In this document: positions 11,601 to 21,100 of the stretch, piece after piece
Position numbering within the stretch: the stretch's first letter is position 1
Layout: each line of letters opens with the position of its first letter
Assembly: GCF_019059575.1 (NCBI RefSeq)
Contig: NW_024881536.1
Coordinates: 124,001-188,000 of the forward strand
Length of the DNA: 64,000 nucleotides
From: Amphibalanus amphitrite
Taxonomy: Eukaryota > Arthropoda > Thecostraca > Balanomorpha > Balanidae
Direction: 5' to 3'
Position numbers and translations under genes: made by a program
Notes under the pieces: generated by a model
What the model was told of the DNA's origin: nothing
What the model saw: only the letters and a program-made list of their open reading frames with translations
Databases searched by the model: none

Positions 11601-13939
11601 CACCCTCTCGGCACGTGACCGTACCTTGCCGCCGCCGCCGCGGACCGCTTTGATCATGACTGGGAAGCCGATGGCGTCGGCCTCTGCCAGCAGCCGCTCG
11701 TCGCTCTGATCCTCGCCGTGATAGCCGCCGATCACGGGCACACCGGCCGCCGACATTATCTTCTTGGACGTGCTGCGAGCGGGCGGACGGTATACGGTAA
11801 GTGACAATCAGCGGTATTGCTCGGAAGTCGACACATTTCCATTAAATATATCCTCGTATGTCCGTTAGCAACACACCGTAGAGAATACTAGTATCGGCAT
11901 GACACCAGTAATAAACTGAGCCCCTCTATTACCTCCCACTTTCGTAATTATAAATGCATCTTTCGACATATGTATCGTATAAAGGTGTAGGGTATAAGCC
12001 CGCCTAGTGAATGTTCCTACATTCCTTTCACTTGTGAACGGTCAACGGTGGCCTTCCGGAGTAGCAGTCATTTCTCCATCGATTCCGCATCAACTGTCTC
12101 ACTAGCCATTTTACCTTCCGACGATCTCCTCTTAGAACCCACTCCCCGCCATTATTTGGAGATCCCGTCAAATTCGGTCCCCTATCTTTTGATGCCTATG
12201 TCTCTGATGGTCACTCAGTACCTTTTGATGCCCATCGCCCATGCCTCTGATGGTCCCCCGCACCTTTTGATGCCCATGTCTCCGACCGACCTCGTACCTT
12301 TTGATGCCCATGTCTCGATGTCGGACGGCCCCGTACCTTTTCATGCCCATGTCTCTGATGGTCCCCCGTACCTTTTGATGCCCATGTCTCTGATGGTCCC
12401 CCGTACCTTTTGATGCCCATGTCTAGATGGTCCCCCGTACCTTTTGATGCCCATGTCTCGATGTCGGACTGCCCCGTACCTTTTGATGCCCATGTCTCTG
12501 ATGGCGGACGGTCCCGTACCTTTTGATGCCCATGTCTCTGATGGTCCCCCGTACCTTTTGATGCCCATGTCTCTGATGGTCCCCCGTACCTTTTGATGCC
12601 CATGTCTCTGATGTCGGACGGCCCCGTACCTTTTCATGTCCATGTCTCTGATGGTCCCCCGTACTGTTTGATTCCCATGTCTCTGATAATCCCCGGTACC
12701 TTTTGATGCCCATGTCTCTGATGGACTGATGGTCCCCCGTACCTTTTGATGCCCATGTCTCTGACCGACCTCGTACCTTTTGATGCCCATATCTCTGATG
12801 GCGGAGGCCGGTGGTCCGACAAACGTCACGCCGGCCGCCTGGCACGCCTCGGCGAACTCTGTGTTCTCGGAGAGGAATCCGTAGCCCGGGTGGACGGCCT
12901 GGGCGCCGCTGCGGCGCGCCACGCCCAGGATCCGGTCGGCGCGCAGGTACGACTCCTGGGAGGCCGCCGCGCCGATATGGTACGCCTCGTCAGCCTGACG
13001 GGGAGGAGGGGAGCGGTTAGCGGCCGCCGCGCCGATATGGTACGCCTCGTCAGCCTGGTGGGGAGGAGGGGGAGTGGTGCCGATATGGTACGCCTTGTCA
13101 GCCTGACGGGGAGGGGGGGGGGGGGCAGCGGTTACAGGCCTGACCGAGAGGTGGGAAGCGGTTAGTGGCCTGAACGAGCGGTGGGGACTGGGGAGCGGTT
13201 AGATACTGGCGAATTAGTGCGACTCAATATCGACAATATCGATATGTAGTGATCGCGTTCGATTCATAGCCAGCGACTTTCACAACATAAAACAAATAAA
13301 GAGATATGTCGTAAACTCACGCACGAACGCGGAAAAGAGTAACGTTCTACTTCAACAAACACAGACAGCACCGGTCCAATGTCCATGCTTGTCCTCCTCA
13401 GCCCTGCCCAGTGTCCTCCCCACCCCTCTCCGCTCTCGCCCGTACCATGGCCACGTGCAGGGCGTTCCGGTCGGCGTCCGAGTACACCGCCACGGTGCGC
13501 ACTCCCAGCCGGCGCGCCGTGCGCATGATGCGACAGGCGATCTCGCCCCGGTTGGCGATCACCACCTTGTCGATGGCGCGGGTGGCGCCGCCCTGGTGGT
13601 AGCCGCGGGCAGCCAGCCGCCGCAGCCTGGGGAGATACGGTGAGCAGGACTGTCAGATTGACGGAGTGGTTGGTCATTGCTGCGTAATACAGTGTTTGTG
13701 ATAAAAACAACATGGTAAAAAAGTGAAGCTAGGAAAATGTAAAAAGGAGCACAATAAGAGTGACACAATGTATGCTTACATTTAGCACCAACTGAAGAAA
13801 AGGAATTTGTGAGCTAACTATGAATAGATACAGAGAACCAGTCGCTTGAAAGCAAAATAAACTGAAGAAGCAAGAAAAAAAATCATGGACATGTCTCAGT
13901 AGGTACTTACAGCATGTTTCCATGAAAGTACTTTGACAT
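2664..13939 (-). CDS. MCCC1: 3-methylcrotonyl-CoA carboxylase alpha subunit, mitochondrial (14 coding exons, 709 aa)
   Basis: The biotin-containing alpha subunit carboxylates 3-methylcrotonyl-CoA in leucine breakdown in the mitochondrial matrix, together with MCCC2. Exons in transcript order on the minus strand: 13939-13911, 13626-13446, 12994-12777, 11772-11625, 11225-11139, 10853-10707, 10360-10151, 9733-9562, 9256-9135, 6443-6294, 6029-5805, 4926-4810, 3461-3282, 2807-2664. Phases agree throughout and give 709 aa, close to the usual 700-730. The first 29-nt exon was chosen because its GTAAGT donor leaves the phase exon 2 needs. The resulting N-terminus is Arg-rich with no acidic residues, like a matrix presequence. 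Biotin carboxylase motifs include [22 protein letters not shown], the ATP-grasp glycine loop KAVRGGGGK and [13 protein letters not shown]. The BT/middle region follows ([14 protein letters not shown]), then the biotinyl domain with AMKM, Lys near residue 660. PCCA and pyruvate carboxylase are less likely because the middle region and C-terminal tail match MCCC1. Introns carry duplicated splice junctions and a nested gene. Confidence 0.95.
3525..4250. mobile_element. Non-autonomous inverted-repeat element (MITE-like, ~726 bp) in MCCC1 intron 12
   Basis: The ends are inverted copies: CAGTTGGGGAAACTACGAGG at 3525-3544 and its reverse complement ending at 4250, with weaker similarity continuing inwards (ATGGATTGG against CCAATTT; ATATATGG motifs near both ends). 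AAAA flanks both sides (3521-3524 and 4251-4254) and may be the target duplication. The interior is AT-rich with no transposase. Superfamily not assigned. Confidence 0.7.
4279..4493. mobile_element. Short inverted-repeat element (MITE-like, ~215 bp)
   Basis: The left end TATAGTCGACTACAGAATGA (from 4279) continues as TGTT and is matched by its reverse complement ending at 4493, giving arms of about 28 bp with one or two mismatches. The element lies directly after the larger inverted-repeat element in MCCC1 intron 12. No coding capacity. Flanking TA is consistent with a TA target. Confidence 0.7.
4927..5040 (-). repeat. Diverged partial duplicate of the 5' half of MCCC1 exon 12 plus its acceptor
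   Basis: Next to exon 12 (4810-4926), the stretch at about 4964-5030 repeats the order seen inside the exon and acceptor: GTGAGGGTGAGGACACCGTC, then CAGACTACC, GATACC and ATCACAGGTCAG. The true copy reads GTCAGGGTGAGGACGCCGTC with CAGACTGCC, GACACC and GTCACAGGTCAG. AGGTCAGRGGTCA repeats join the two copies. On the coding strand this is a second acceptor-like site with a decayed exon start upstream of the real one. Confidence 0.65.
5385..5830 (-). repeat. Tandem array of the MCCC1 exon 11 3' edge and donor site
   Basis: About a dozen copies of a 30-40 bp unit (plus strand: CTGTACCTGGTACTCTATCG followed by CCCACAGTCCCGGTA) fill the start of intron 11. On the coding strand each copy carries the end of exon 11 (GGCGACAGAGAGTACCAG) followed by GTACAG or GTACAGT, so the exon's last codons and the donor have been copied repeatedly. 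Copies near the exon (5700-5830) keep the exon sequence best. Distal copies lose the extra exon bases and only keep TACCAG|GTAC. Confidence 0.8.
7093..7100 (+). promoter_or_regulatory. Possible TATA box for the nested SRCR gene
   Basis: TTTATACA lies about 130 bp before the ATG at 7222, in the only AT-rich patch before the GC-rich coding block. The spacing would give a 5' UTR of roughly 100 nt. This is composition and position only. Confidence 0.3.
7222..8019 (+). CDS. Secreted SRCR-domain protein, intronless, nested in MCCC1 intron 9
   Basis: A single uninterrupted frame of 265 codons. I chose the ATG at 7222 because it sits in a perfect Kozak context (GCCACCATG) and starts a hydrophobic signal peptide (residues 1-21, ending RAGA). 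A short heptad-like helix follows (residues 23-60, [20 protein letters not shown]). Then comes a Cys-rich stretch with EGF/EB-like spacing (residues 72-142). A scavenger receptor cysteine-rich domain (about 151-260) has [21 protein letters not shown], the [13 protein letters not shown] motif and a final VRCEP. SRCR domains bind ligands, microbial surfaces or other proteins outside the cell. No membrane segment follows the domain, so it is probably soluble. It lies antisense to MCCC1 in the 6444-9134 intron. The lack of introns in a gene set full of them suggests a retrocopy or a compact immune-type gene. Ligand unknown. Confidence 0.8.
   Translation: MSRLTVLLLVCLAGAASRAGADQLERLGDRLSALEDAVADLAALQRSQGDLLRRLTGLTLGERQAAALGAACTDTLDCRLTDGAVCSGGVCACPAGTWNFSNSTCRPAAAEGDPCQLSGDCTATSPTLTCSGRPRRCAERVCFPSVAGGYRYRLVGGASCDEGRVQAVGPDWGGDDFEWWQVCADSWGPQEARVLCRSLDRGGGEVVRADAVSRQRVWKVSLNCAGSESALQECVSRLGRPRIGISDCRQGSVAAVRCEPRKPLF
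8020..9134. other. Rest of MCCC1 intron 9 downstream of the nested gene
   Basis: This stretch holds the likely 3' UTR of the SRCR gene and AT-rich intron sequence. I see no exon, RNA gene or clear repeat in it. Confidence 0.4.
10085..10165 (-). repeat. Duplicated MCCC1 exon 7 donor junction
   Basis: TCCCCTGGTACTGACCCTCA occurs twice, from about 10095 and from about 10138, and a weaker copy (CGACCCTCAG) lies near 10023. On the coding strand each reads CTGAGG|GTCAGTACC, the exact 3' border of exon 7. The array therefore copies the donor site and the last exon bases about 42 bp into the intron. Confidence 0.65.
12170..12800 (-). repeat. Array of about 17 copies of the MCCC1 exon 3 donor junction
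   Basis: A unit of about 35 bp (plus strand GTACCTTTTGATGCCCATGT then CTCTGATGG and a spacer) repeats around 17 times. The copy at 12777-12800 is the true exon 3 end. On the coding strand each unit is ...CCATCAGAGACATGGGCATCAAAAG|GTAC, encoding the conserved SAIRDMGIK and a GT donor, followed by GGGGGACC-type spacer. Variant spacers (GTCGGACGG, GACCGACCTC) recur in blocks, a sign of higher-order duplication. Exon 3 was ended at the innermost copy because only that copy continues the MCCC1 frame into exon 4 at the family's usual length. Confidence 0.9.
12961..13125 (-). repeat. Three copies of the MCCC1 exon 3 acceptor and exon start
   Basis: The block GCCGCCGCGCCGATATGGTA then CGCCTCGTCAGCCTG occurs at about 12963 and 13023, with a shortened copy from 13077. 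On the coding strand each contains an acceptor (CAG) followed by GCTGACGAGGCGTACCATAT, the start of exon 3. The period is about 54-60 bp. Together with the donor array on the other side, this exon is bracketed by copies of both its own edges. A poly-G run (13112-13124) follows. Confidence 0.85.
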
Positions 13940-14841
13940 TTTTAAATGGCAAAGTTGTGCACTTCTTCCACTCAGTCAAACTTCTGATTATTCAGTTTCC
14001 TGAAAACCAGAGATATTGTGAACAGAATTAGTCAACACTATTTTATCAATGACAGGTGAAGTTTTATTCTCAACTTATCTTCACAAGCTAATATGGCTAT
14101 CAGTCTTTTGAAATAAATATAAGTTACCACAATGTGAATGGTGTGAGGCTGTGAGCACATTCAGGTGTCACAGCCATATTTCACAATTCACAGGCTTGAA
14201 CAAGTTGAACCCTTTGGATTGGTGCAATAAAGACCCTCTAAAAAAGCATTTGGCCTTCAAGGGCCCTCTCAAAATCTTGCTCTCAAACACCGTAGTAGAC
14301 ATTATGACCAATAAGGACTAAGACAAAATTTTGTCAAACCATGGCCTGACACCTTATAGGGACTGGTGTGTTTAGTGGAAAAAGCAGACAGCAGCTTTGC
14401 TAGAACCTGCTTTTAGTTCAGGCTGTCCTAACCTACCAGCCACCCTTATCATCACTGAAAGCAAGGGCAGTGTTTCACGCCCTCTGCTGGCATGCTGCCA
14501 GCGCATTTCACAAGCTGACGTCATAGTCTGTGGTCAAGTCTCATATAGCCTTGGTCGAGTCACTTGATTTTGGATTGTCATTGACTGTGAGAAAAATCGA
14601 GTCACTTGATGTTGGAGCGTCCAAGCTTGTTTAGGTACCTATGTCTCTGTGGAAACCAAATTTGCCACCAACGTGTGCTGATACTGCTTGCAACGTGCCA
14701 GCAGCAGCCATGAAACATGGCCAAGAAGTCCTGCTCCTGTTTGCATTTCAATTTAGAGCTTTGCCATTGGCTCATTCCTAATATCGTGAAAAGGCAAAAT
14801 ATTAATTAACAAGACGCTGGCACATAGGCTCTACACATAGG

Positions 14842-14881
14842 CGACCAAATGGCTCTGCGCAGGCGCAGAGCCGTTTGGTCG
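14842..14881. repeat. 40-bp inverted repeat (hairpin)
   Basis: CGACCAAATGGCTCTGCGC is followed after two bases by its reverse complement with a single mismatch (CCGTTTGGTCG against CCATTTGGTCG). It may be a small foldback or the centre of a decayed inverted-repeat element. Confidence 0.75.
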
Positions 14882-15149
14882 GCTTGACGGCGGCTCCGCG
14901 CATAGTTATCTTGTATTCTTCACATTTCACGAGTTCCGTGACGTTTCATCGCTCAGTCGATGCGCCAAGTCTTATTCTATACGTGGTTAAATATTTCATG
15001 ACTTGATTCTCTGAATTCGCCAAGATTATTGCGTCTTTTGATCTAGGTGAGTCGAGGGTGAGTCCATGGATTGATCTGAATTTGCGTCATGTTTGCCACG
15101 CTGCCAGAGGACAACTGAGCGCTGTTCGGCAGCCGGCTATTTTGTGTGC

Positions 15150-15870
15150 AGGGTATGACGTATTTCGCGAGCCGACGTCACAGGCGGTGACGTCGGCTCG
15201 CGCGCGAGCCGAGGGCCAACGACAAACTAACGGGAACCCTCGGACACCCTCGGGGCATAAACCGCGGAGTAGCATATTGAGCGAGTCTTATAAGGAAAAT
15301 TCATATATTTTCGTTTCTCAAATGATAATCAGGGTGTCTCTTACCTTTTTACATATCATTTAGGCTTACCTAACTCTTCAGTTGCCAAATATCTGCAATT
15401 TATTCAAGCGAAGGTATTTTCAGTAAATATTAATGGTATAGACCGAAATCTTTTGAATAAAAACTCCAATCAACAGAAATAAAAATAACCTAATTTATTC
15501 CAACCATTTCCTCCAAATAAACAACATAAAAACTCACTTTTACACACATCATTCATAATAAAGCATACTAACACGCCGCTTTTGACAATTGCGGCGTCGA
15601 GTGGCGCGCTGCTAGCGCTCTTTTTCGATCGCAGAGACCCTGCACGCACGCGAGCACACTACGTCACGTCTGGGGGGCACAGGTATATGAAAAATCGCAG
15701 TGACGTAACACTTTTCTCGCTTCTCATTGGTCAATAGCCCGTTGCCGGGGTAACGTGCACGTATGTGAGCGCGGGCAAGAGTACTAGCCGGCCGCCGATC
15801 AGGGCTCTGATCCTCCGAGCCCAGATTTCGTTCTCAGCGAAAAACGTGACGTTGTGACGTGGCCAACCAC
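15150..15870. promoter_or_regulatory. Cluster of TGACGT/ACGTCA motifs upstream of LINE ORF1
   Basis: TGACGT or its complement occurs near 15156, 15174, 15188, 15663, 15702, 15846 and 15855. These are bZIP (CREB/ATF-like) core motifs by established knowledge. Their density in the 900 bp before the intact retrotransposon ORF1 suggests an internal or captured promoter; function is inferred. Confidence 0.35.
15166..15202. repeat. Perfect 16-bp-arm hairpin containing two CRE-like half sites
   Basis: CGCGAGCCGACGTCAC and its exact reverse complement GTGACGTCGGCTCGCG are separated by five bases (AGGCG). Each arm carries GACGTC, the core of a CREB/ATF-type site. Confidence 0.8.
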
Positions 15871-16048
15871 GACATTGGGATACTACAATTATAAATCGGT
15901 CCTTCAGCCTGAAGATTTAAAAAACATACCGAAGTGCAATCTGACCGCTTGAAATATATTATACGAATATTCTGCAAGCTGAGCGTGGTACTCTACAGTC
16001 GGGCATATCACGGCCGGATACAGATATTGTAGGCCACTGGAAGCTAAC

Positions 16049-18118
16049 ATGGACGACACCGCTGACACATCAGATACTTTGTCGGAGGTGGCAGCTACAG
16101 CGGCCAGCAGCCCGGAGCCGGAAGTGGCAGCTACAACGGTAAGCAGCTCGGAGCTGGTGATGGCAGCTGCAGCGGTCAGCAGCCCGGAGCGGGAGCAGCC
16201 ACCCGTCGCTCCGAGTCAACACATGCAACTGGAGGAGCTGTTTCCAGCTGACGCCTCTTCCGCCGAGAAGATAGAGTTGCTGGTCCGTAGCGAGACAATC
16301 TTCTCCGGCCGCTTCAGTCCTGCGGAAGTGCGATGTTTTCTAGCCAGCTTGGGAGAGTGTGATCTGCGTGCTCTGCGCGGTAAGCTTCACGGCGCCCTTA
16401 CGTCAGGGATCCCAGCCACTGCTGGGCGTCCGCTGCGTAACCGCCAGGCGGGTAACGTCACCGCCCTGGCCGACGACTGCTGGGAGCTCGGTTACTCTGC
16501 AGCGCAGCGCCTTCTCACTCGCCGCGTCGATTCTGCCGTCTTGAAGCCCGGTGGCCGGCCTCCGCTGCCGCCGCCGGGTTCCGCCGCCGAACCACCGCCA
16601 GGTCTGGTTAACGCAGCCGCCGTGGAGGCTTCTCTGCGTTCTGTAATCGATTCGCAGTTACGAATGGACAGAGAGCTTGAGGACCTTCGTCGTCGTGCTG
16701 CCGCCGCCGATGCCCAGCGAGTCCAAGTCCAGCGGCTTGAAGAGCAGCTGTACGACCTGCAGCGTGCGTGTGCTGATCGGGACGCCAGGATTGACCAGCT
16801 GGAGGACCTACTGCGCGATATGCTGGACCACCAGTCATCGAACCGGTCAGAGACATATAACCATCTGGTTACCAATACACACGTAAAGCGGGCGAATCCG
16901 CCGGCCGCCCAGGTGAGCCAGGCGAGCCCGCCGGCCGCCCAGATGTCCCATGCGAGCCCGCCGGCCGCCCAGGTGAGCAGTCAGGCGAGCCCACCGGCCG
17001 CCCAGGTGAGCCAGGCGAGCCCGCCGGCCGCCCAGATGTCCCATGCGAGCCCGCCGGCCGCCCAGGTGAGCAGTCAGGCGAGCCCATCGGCCGCCCAGGT
17101 GACCCAGGCGAGCCCACCGGCCGCCCAGGCGACCCAGGCGAGCCCACTGACCGCCCAGGTGAGCCCACCGACCGCCCAGGTGAGCCCACCGGACGCCCAG
17201 GTGAGCCAGGCGAGCCCGCCGGCCGCCCAGGATATCGCCGCTGCCATTGACCTCGTTGCCCTCGGTAAAGCCATCGCAGACAGAATCCACTGGCGAGCTG
17301 GCGACTCTGATTCTGAAAATGACGATGAATTGGGCGGGGACGAGCGCTTTGCCAGACGGGATTTTGGGGTTCTGCCAGCGACAGATACACGACGGGCGCA
17401 GTACCCACCAGCACACCTTCCGCCTCCGCCAACAGTTACCCACGGCTCCACCGCGAGCCGGCAGCTGAACGCGCCAAGGTCGGATAATCAGCGCCCAGCT
17501 GAACTCGCCGCTGTGACGGGCGCTGGGGCGGCCTCTGACTTGGTCTTATCCCCAGGAGTGACCCAGCAGCCGGCAAAGAAAAAGTTCATTGTTTGGGGTT
17601 TTCGCCCCGACGCGTCTGATAGCTCCGTGCGTGGCCTAGTACAGTCGGTGGCTGGAGACGTATACAGTTTCCGCCGTCTGCCTGCAGACGGCCCGTCGGC
17701 TCCAGGAGCGGCCTTCATGTTCGAGACCGCCGAGTCTCGATCGGATGCCGTCATGAACTCTGCGCGATGGCCGACGGGACTCAGCGTGCGTCCTAAAGCC
17801 GATAACAACGGACGGCGACGAAGGAGATTTCGAGTCCCTGCCACTCCTGTCCAAGCCAGCCACTACACAGCCGCGACGCACCAGTCCAGTCATCCAGGTC
17901 CGCACCAACCCACCGAGCAGCCCGCCGCTAACCGCACTCAGTGGGACGCAGCGCCCACTACAGGCTACTCTCACGAGCACGGCGAGTGGACCTATGCGCG
18001 TGGCCATGCCCGAACGCGGCATCGAAACGTTGGCAGCGCACCTGCCTCCTGGGACTCCAGAGACGACAACAGCTGGCCACGGCTCGGCGGCACGGTACCC
18101 CAGCCGCGGCGTCGCTAA
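16049..18118 (+). CDS. LINE ORF1: coiled-coil, repeat-rich, RRM-like RNA-binding protein
   Basis: This 689-residue protein probably coats the element's RNA. N-terminal Ala/Ser/Glu-rich repeats come first (ATAASSPEPEV type). A coiled coil lies at about residues 205-265 (RMDRELEDLRRRAAAADAQR and RIDQLEDLLRDML). A tandem stretch of the decapeptide ASPPAAQVSQ follows (about 283-390). An acidic linker leads to a compact fold starting KKKFIVWGFRPDASDSSVRG that looks like an RRM-type domain (about 510-590). The tail is basic and His/Arg-rich. No CCHC zinc knuckle was seen. The ATG at 16049 starts the frame and lies just after a spacer with no upstream start in frame. The last 125 bp overlap ORF2 in another frame. 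Confidence 0.8.
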   Translation: MDDTADTSDTLSEVAATAASSPEPEVAATTVSSSELVMAAAAVSSPEREQPPVAPSQHMQLEELFPADASSAEKIELLVRSETIFSGRFSPAEVRCFLASLGECDLRALRGKLHGALTSGIPATAGRPLRNRQAGNVTALADDCWELGYSAAQRLLTRRVDSAVLKPGGRPPLPPPGSAAEPPPGLVNAAAVEASLRSVIDSQLRMDRELEDLRRRAAAADAQRVQVQRLEEQLYDLQRACADRDARIDQLEDLLRDMLDHQSSNRSETYNHLVTNTHVKRANPPAAQVSQASPPAAQMSHASPPAAQVSSQASPPAAQVSQASPPAAQMSHASPPAAQVSSQASPSAAQVTQASPPAAQATQASPLTAQVSPPTAQVSPPDAQVSQASPPAAQDIAAAIDLVALGKAIADRIHWRAGDSDSENDDELGGDERFARRDFGVLPATDTRRAQYPPAHLPPPPTVTHGSTASRQLNAPRSDNQRPAELAAVTGAGAASDLVLSPGVTQQPAKKKFIVWGFRPDASDSSVRGLVQSVAGDVYSFRRLPADGPSAPGAAFMFETAESRSDAVMNSARWPTGLSVRPKADNNGRRRRRFRVPATPVQASHYTAATHQSSHPGPHQPTEQPAANRTQWDAAPTTGYSHEHGEWTYARGHARTRHRNVGSAPASWDSRDDNSWPRLGGTVPQPRRR
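16895..17230 (+). repeat. In-frame minisatellite inside LINE ORF1 (30/33-bp units)
   Basis: The unit GCGAGCCCGCCGGCCGCCCA followed by GGTGAGCCAG encodes ASPPAAQVSQ and is repeated about eleven times, with ATGTCCCAT and AGCAGTCAG variants. A longer block (QVSQ, QMSH, QVSSQ order) is itself duplicated, so the array has grown by segments. The frame is preserved in every unit. Confidence 0.9.
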
Positions 18119-21100
18119 TCGCGAACTGCCCGAAAACGCGACCATCGCCATCGGTGCCTACAACTGCGAGGGTCTGCTGTCAGCGTTCAAATATATCGAT
18201 GAATATGTTCTGCCACTCTGCGATATATTAGTATTGTCAGAAAGCTGGCTGTCTCGAGCGGAGGAGGTTTACGCACCAAGAATTTTCACTTCTGCTGGAC
18301 ACAGTGAACTACTGGTGTTCCAGTCATTCGCAATGGAGGTGCCTCCCGGCGTGGGTGAGGGCAGAAGACGCGGAGGCCTTGCTCTCGTATGTCGCCGCCG
18401 ACCCGGACTGACCTTCAAATCCTGCAGCTGTGACGACCCCCGCCTGTGCGGTGTAACGGTGCTGATGGATGGACGCCCGGTGCTGACCGTCATTGGCTGC
18501 TACATGCCGTACTGGGACGGGCAAGCCGGTAACTCGGAGGAGTACGACAGTGTTATTGCCAAGCTGGACGCTCTAATCATGGCGCTGCGTCCCTCTGCTC
18601 CGGTGGTTGTAGCCGGTGACTTCAACTGTGCACTACCGCGTCTCCCAGCAACTTCACGTCCGCCTCTGTGGCAACGACTTCGAGGGTTCACTCGGCACAG
18701 TGTCGCCATGCAGCAGCTGCTCGACCAGTACGAACTTGTGGCTGCAGAATTTCTATTCCCCCAGCAGGTGAATTTCACATACGCACGCGCCGACTGCAAG
18801 AGTCACATCGACCATATCGCTGTACCGTTTTCCCTGCTACCGCGCGTAGCTGGCTGCCAGATTCTGCCTCCACATCCAGAAAACCTCAGCCCGCACCAGC
18901 CGCTCGTCTGTCGGCTGTTGGTGGCAACTGCAGCTCCAACGGAGACGACGCACCGCGCCATCTCTCGGGCCACTCCTGTGCCTGATTCCGATCTACTTTG
19001 CTGGGACCGCGTCGACAGATTAGAAGACTACAAGCATATTCTTACCGGCATGCTCGTGACTCAACTCCCTAGTTGTGGCACCTCGCTCGATGCGCTGGAC
19101 TCAACAATATCCCGCTGCCTGCTCGCCGCCGCTAGAGAGGCAGGCTGTGTTAAACAGCGGCGCCGGCCAAAACCATGGTGGACCCCTGCCACAGCAGCTG
19201 CACGTGACCGAGTACGCTTCTGGCTCCATGTCTGGACCAGCTGTGGTCGACCTCTTCATTCGACGGTCTACTCCTGCTACCAGTCAGCTAGAAGAGAGTA
19301 CCGGAAAGCTCGCCGCACAGCAGCCTTAGCCCCCGTGCAGCAAGAGGCCCGTCTGTTGCACCAACTCAAGCGCAATGGGAACACCAACGCCTTCTGGCGA
19401 CGGGTTCAGCGCTCTCGGCGCGGCCCTCTCCCTCCTGGGGGTGGTCGCACTGCCAGCGAGTTCGGAAGACATTTCGAGGCGGTGCACGCGGACGAGCCCT
19501 CCCTGCTAGACTCTGAGCAGGCTCAGATTGCTGCTGCAGTCGAAGAAAGGGCGCGACGCTATTCCACTCTGGCCACCACTCGGACGGTCACCGTGAGTCA
19601 AGTTGCCGACCTGTTGCGCCGCCTCCCTCTGCGCAAGGTACCGGGTGCGGACGGCGTGACGGCGGAACACCTCATCTATGGCTGTTCTCCTCCCCTGCTA
19701 TCGGCACTGGCCCAGCTTCTATCGGCCTGTTTGTCTTCGTGCAATGTGCCGGCCACATTTGCAGAGAGCGTGGTAGTGCCTCTTCTGAAGAAATCCCAGC
19801 TTGATCCAAACAATCTGGACAACTACCGGCCTATTAGCCTGACATCGTGCACGTCGAAGCTGCTGGAGATGCTGTTGCTGGATGAACTTGAGGCCAGTTT
19901 CTGTCCGCACGACCTTCAGCTGGGATTCGTGAAACAGCGAGGCACCAGCGAAGCATCCATATTGGCCCTCGAGACCATTCAGTGGTGCCGACAACGAGAT
20001 CTGCCAGTTTACGCGGCAAACTTGGACGCCAGGAAGTGTTTTGATAAGATCTGGCATGACGGGCTATTCCACCGTCTGGCGCAACACCTTCGTCCGAACT
20101 CATGGCTGCTCATGCTTGCCTGGTACCGCCGACTTCAGGCTCACATTGCCTTTGACGGTGCCATATCCGACTCATTCAGGATCCGCCGGGGCACCAGGCA
20201 AGGTGCTATTCTCTCGCCTATCCTAGCCAACGCCTACCTACACCCGCTCGTAGCCGCCTTGGACGTAAGCGATCTCGGTGCTGACCTATATGGTCACCAC
20301 GTGCCAGCTGTCTGCTATGCCGATGATCTGCTACTCCTGTCCACCAATGCCAGAAACCTCAGCACTCTACTAGATGTGGTTGATGACTTTGCGAAGACCT
20401 GGAGGCTGGAGTTCGTCCACCCGGAGCCCGTCCGCACCAAAAGCCACTGCATGGTCTTCGGCGCCGAGCTTCTATCCGAAGTGCCAAGATGGAGCCTGTC
20501 GGGCCAGCAGCTCTCCACCCGCCAGCAGTCCGAGCACCTCGGTGTCGTACTGGATGGGAGTTTATCTGCGGCGCCACACGTCCAGCACCGCGCGTCTCGA
20601 GCTCGTGCCAGCCTGTACGGTCTCGCGCCTGCTGGTATGCTGACGTCCGGCCTCTGCCCAGCCGACAAGTGCTTCTTGTGGAAGACTATCATTCAACCGG
20701 CGCTCACATATGGCTGCGTGGCCGCCCCGCTCAATGCAAGGGACATGACGATCCTCTGTTCCGCTCAAGCGACTTCCATCAAGGTGGTTCTTGGCCTGCC
20801 TCGCTCCGCCCACCATTCGGCGCTTCTCGCTGCTGCCGACATCCAACCAGCACATGAACTGCTGCGGGCAGCGTGTTTCCGCACTTTGAAAGATGCGATG
20901 CGCTCAGAGCACCGGCTGCAGCAGGCGCTGCTGTCAGGAATCACCAAGCTGGCTATGTGCCCGACTGAGCTAGTGGGCTCATTACTGATACAGCTTCATG
21001 AGATGTGTGACTGCAACCTTTCTGCACTCCTCGGGGTGGCAGCAGGGCGGCCGTGCAGCGACCGTATCTACCCCCAACGGGCTCCCGATGGCCTAGCTGA

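Larger units (their letters stand above)
13940..16048. other. Spacer upstream of MCCC1 and 5' region of the LINE
   Basis: The MCCC1 promoter must lie just above 13940, but I see no clear core element. Two strong hairpins and a cluster of TGACGT motifs are listed separately. The 5' border of the retrotransposon is not obvious; its 5' UTR probably begins somewhere between 15600 and 16000. Confidence 0.4.

Noticed and set aside
12170-12800. Long open frames with GHQKV/GIKRYG peptide repeats on the minus strand
   Set aside because: They are readings of the exon-3 donor array, not a protein. The true MCCC1 exon ends at 12777 and the splice phase fits exon 4.
16869-17432. Antisense open frames full of GSPGRPVGSPG repeats
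   Set aside because: Shadow of the ORF1 decapeptide repeat. The sense frame has the coiled coil, the RRM-like fold and the overlap with ORF2.
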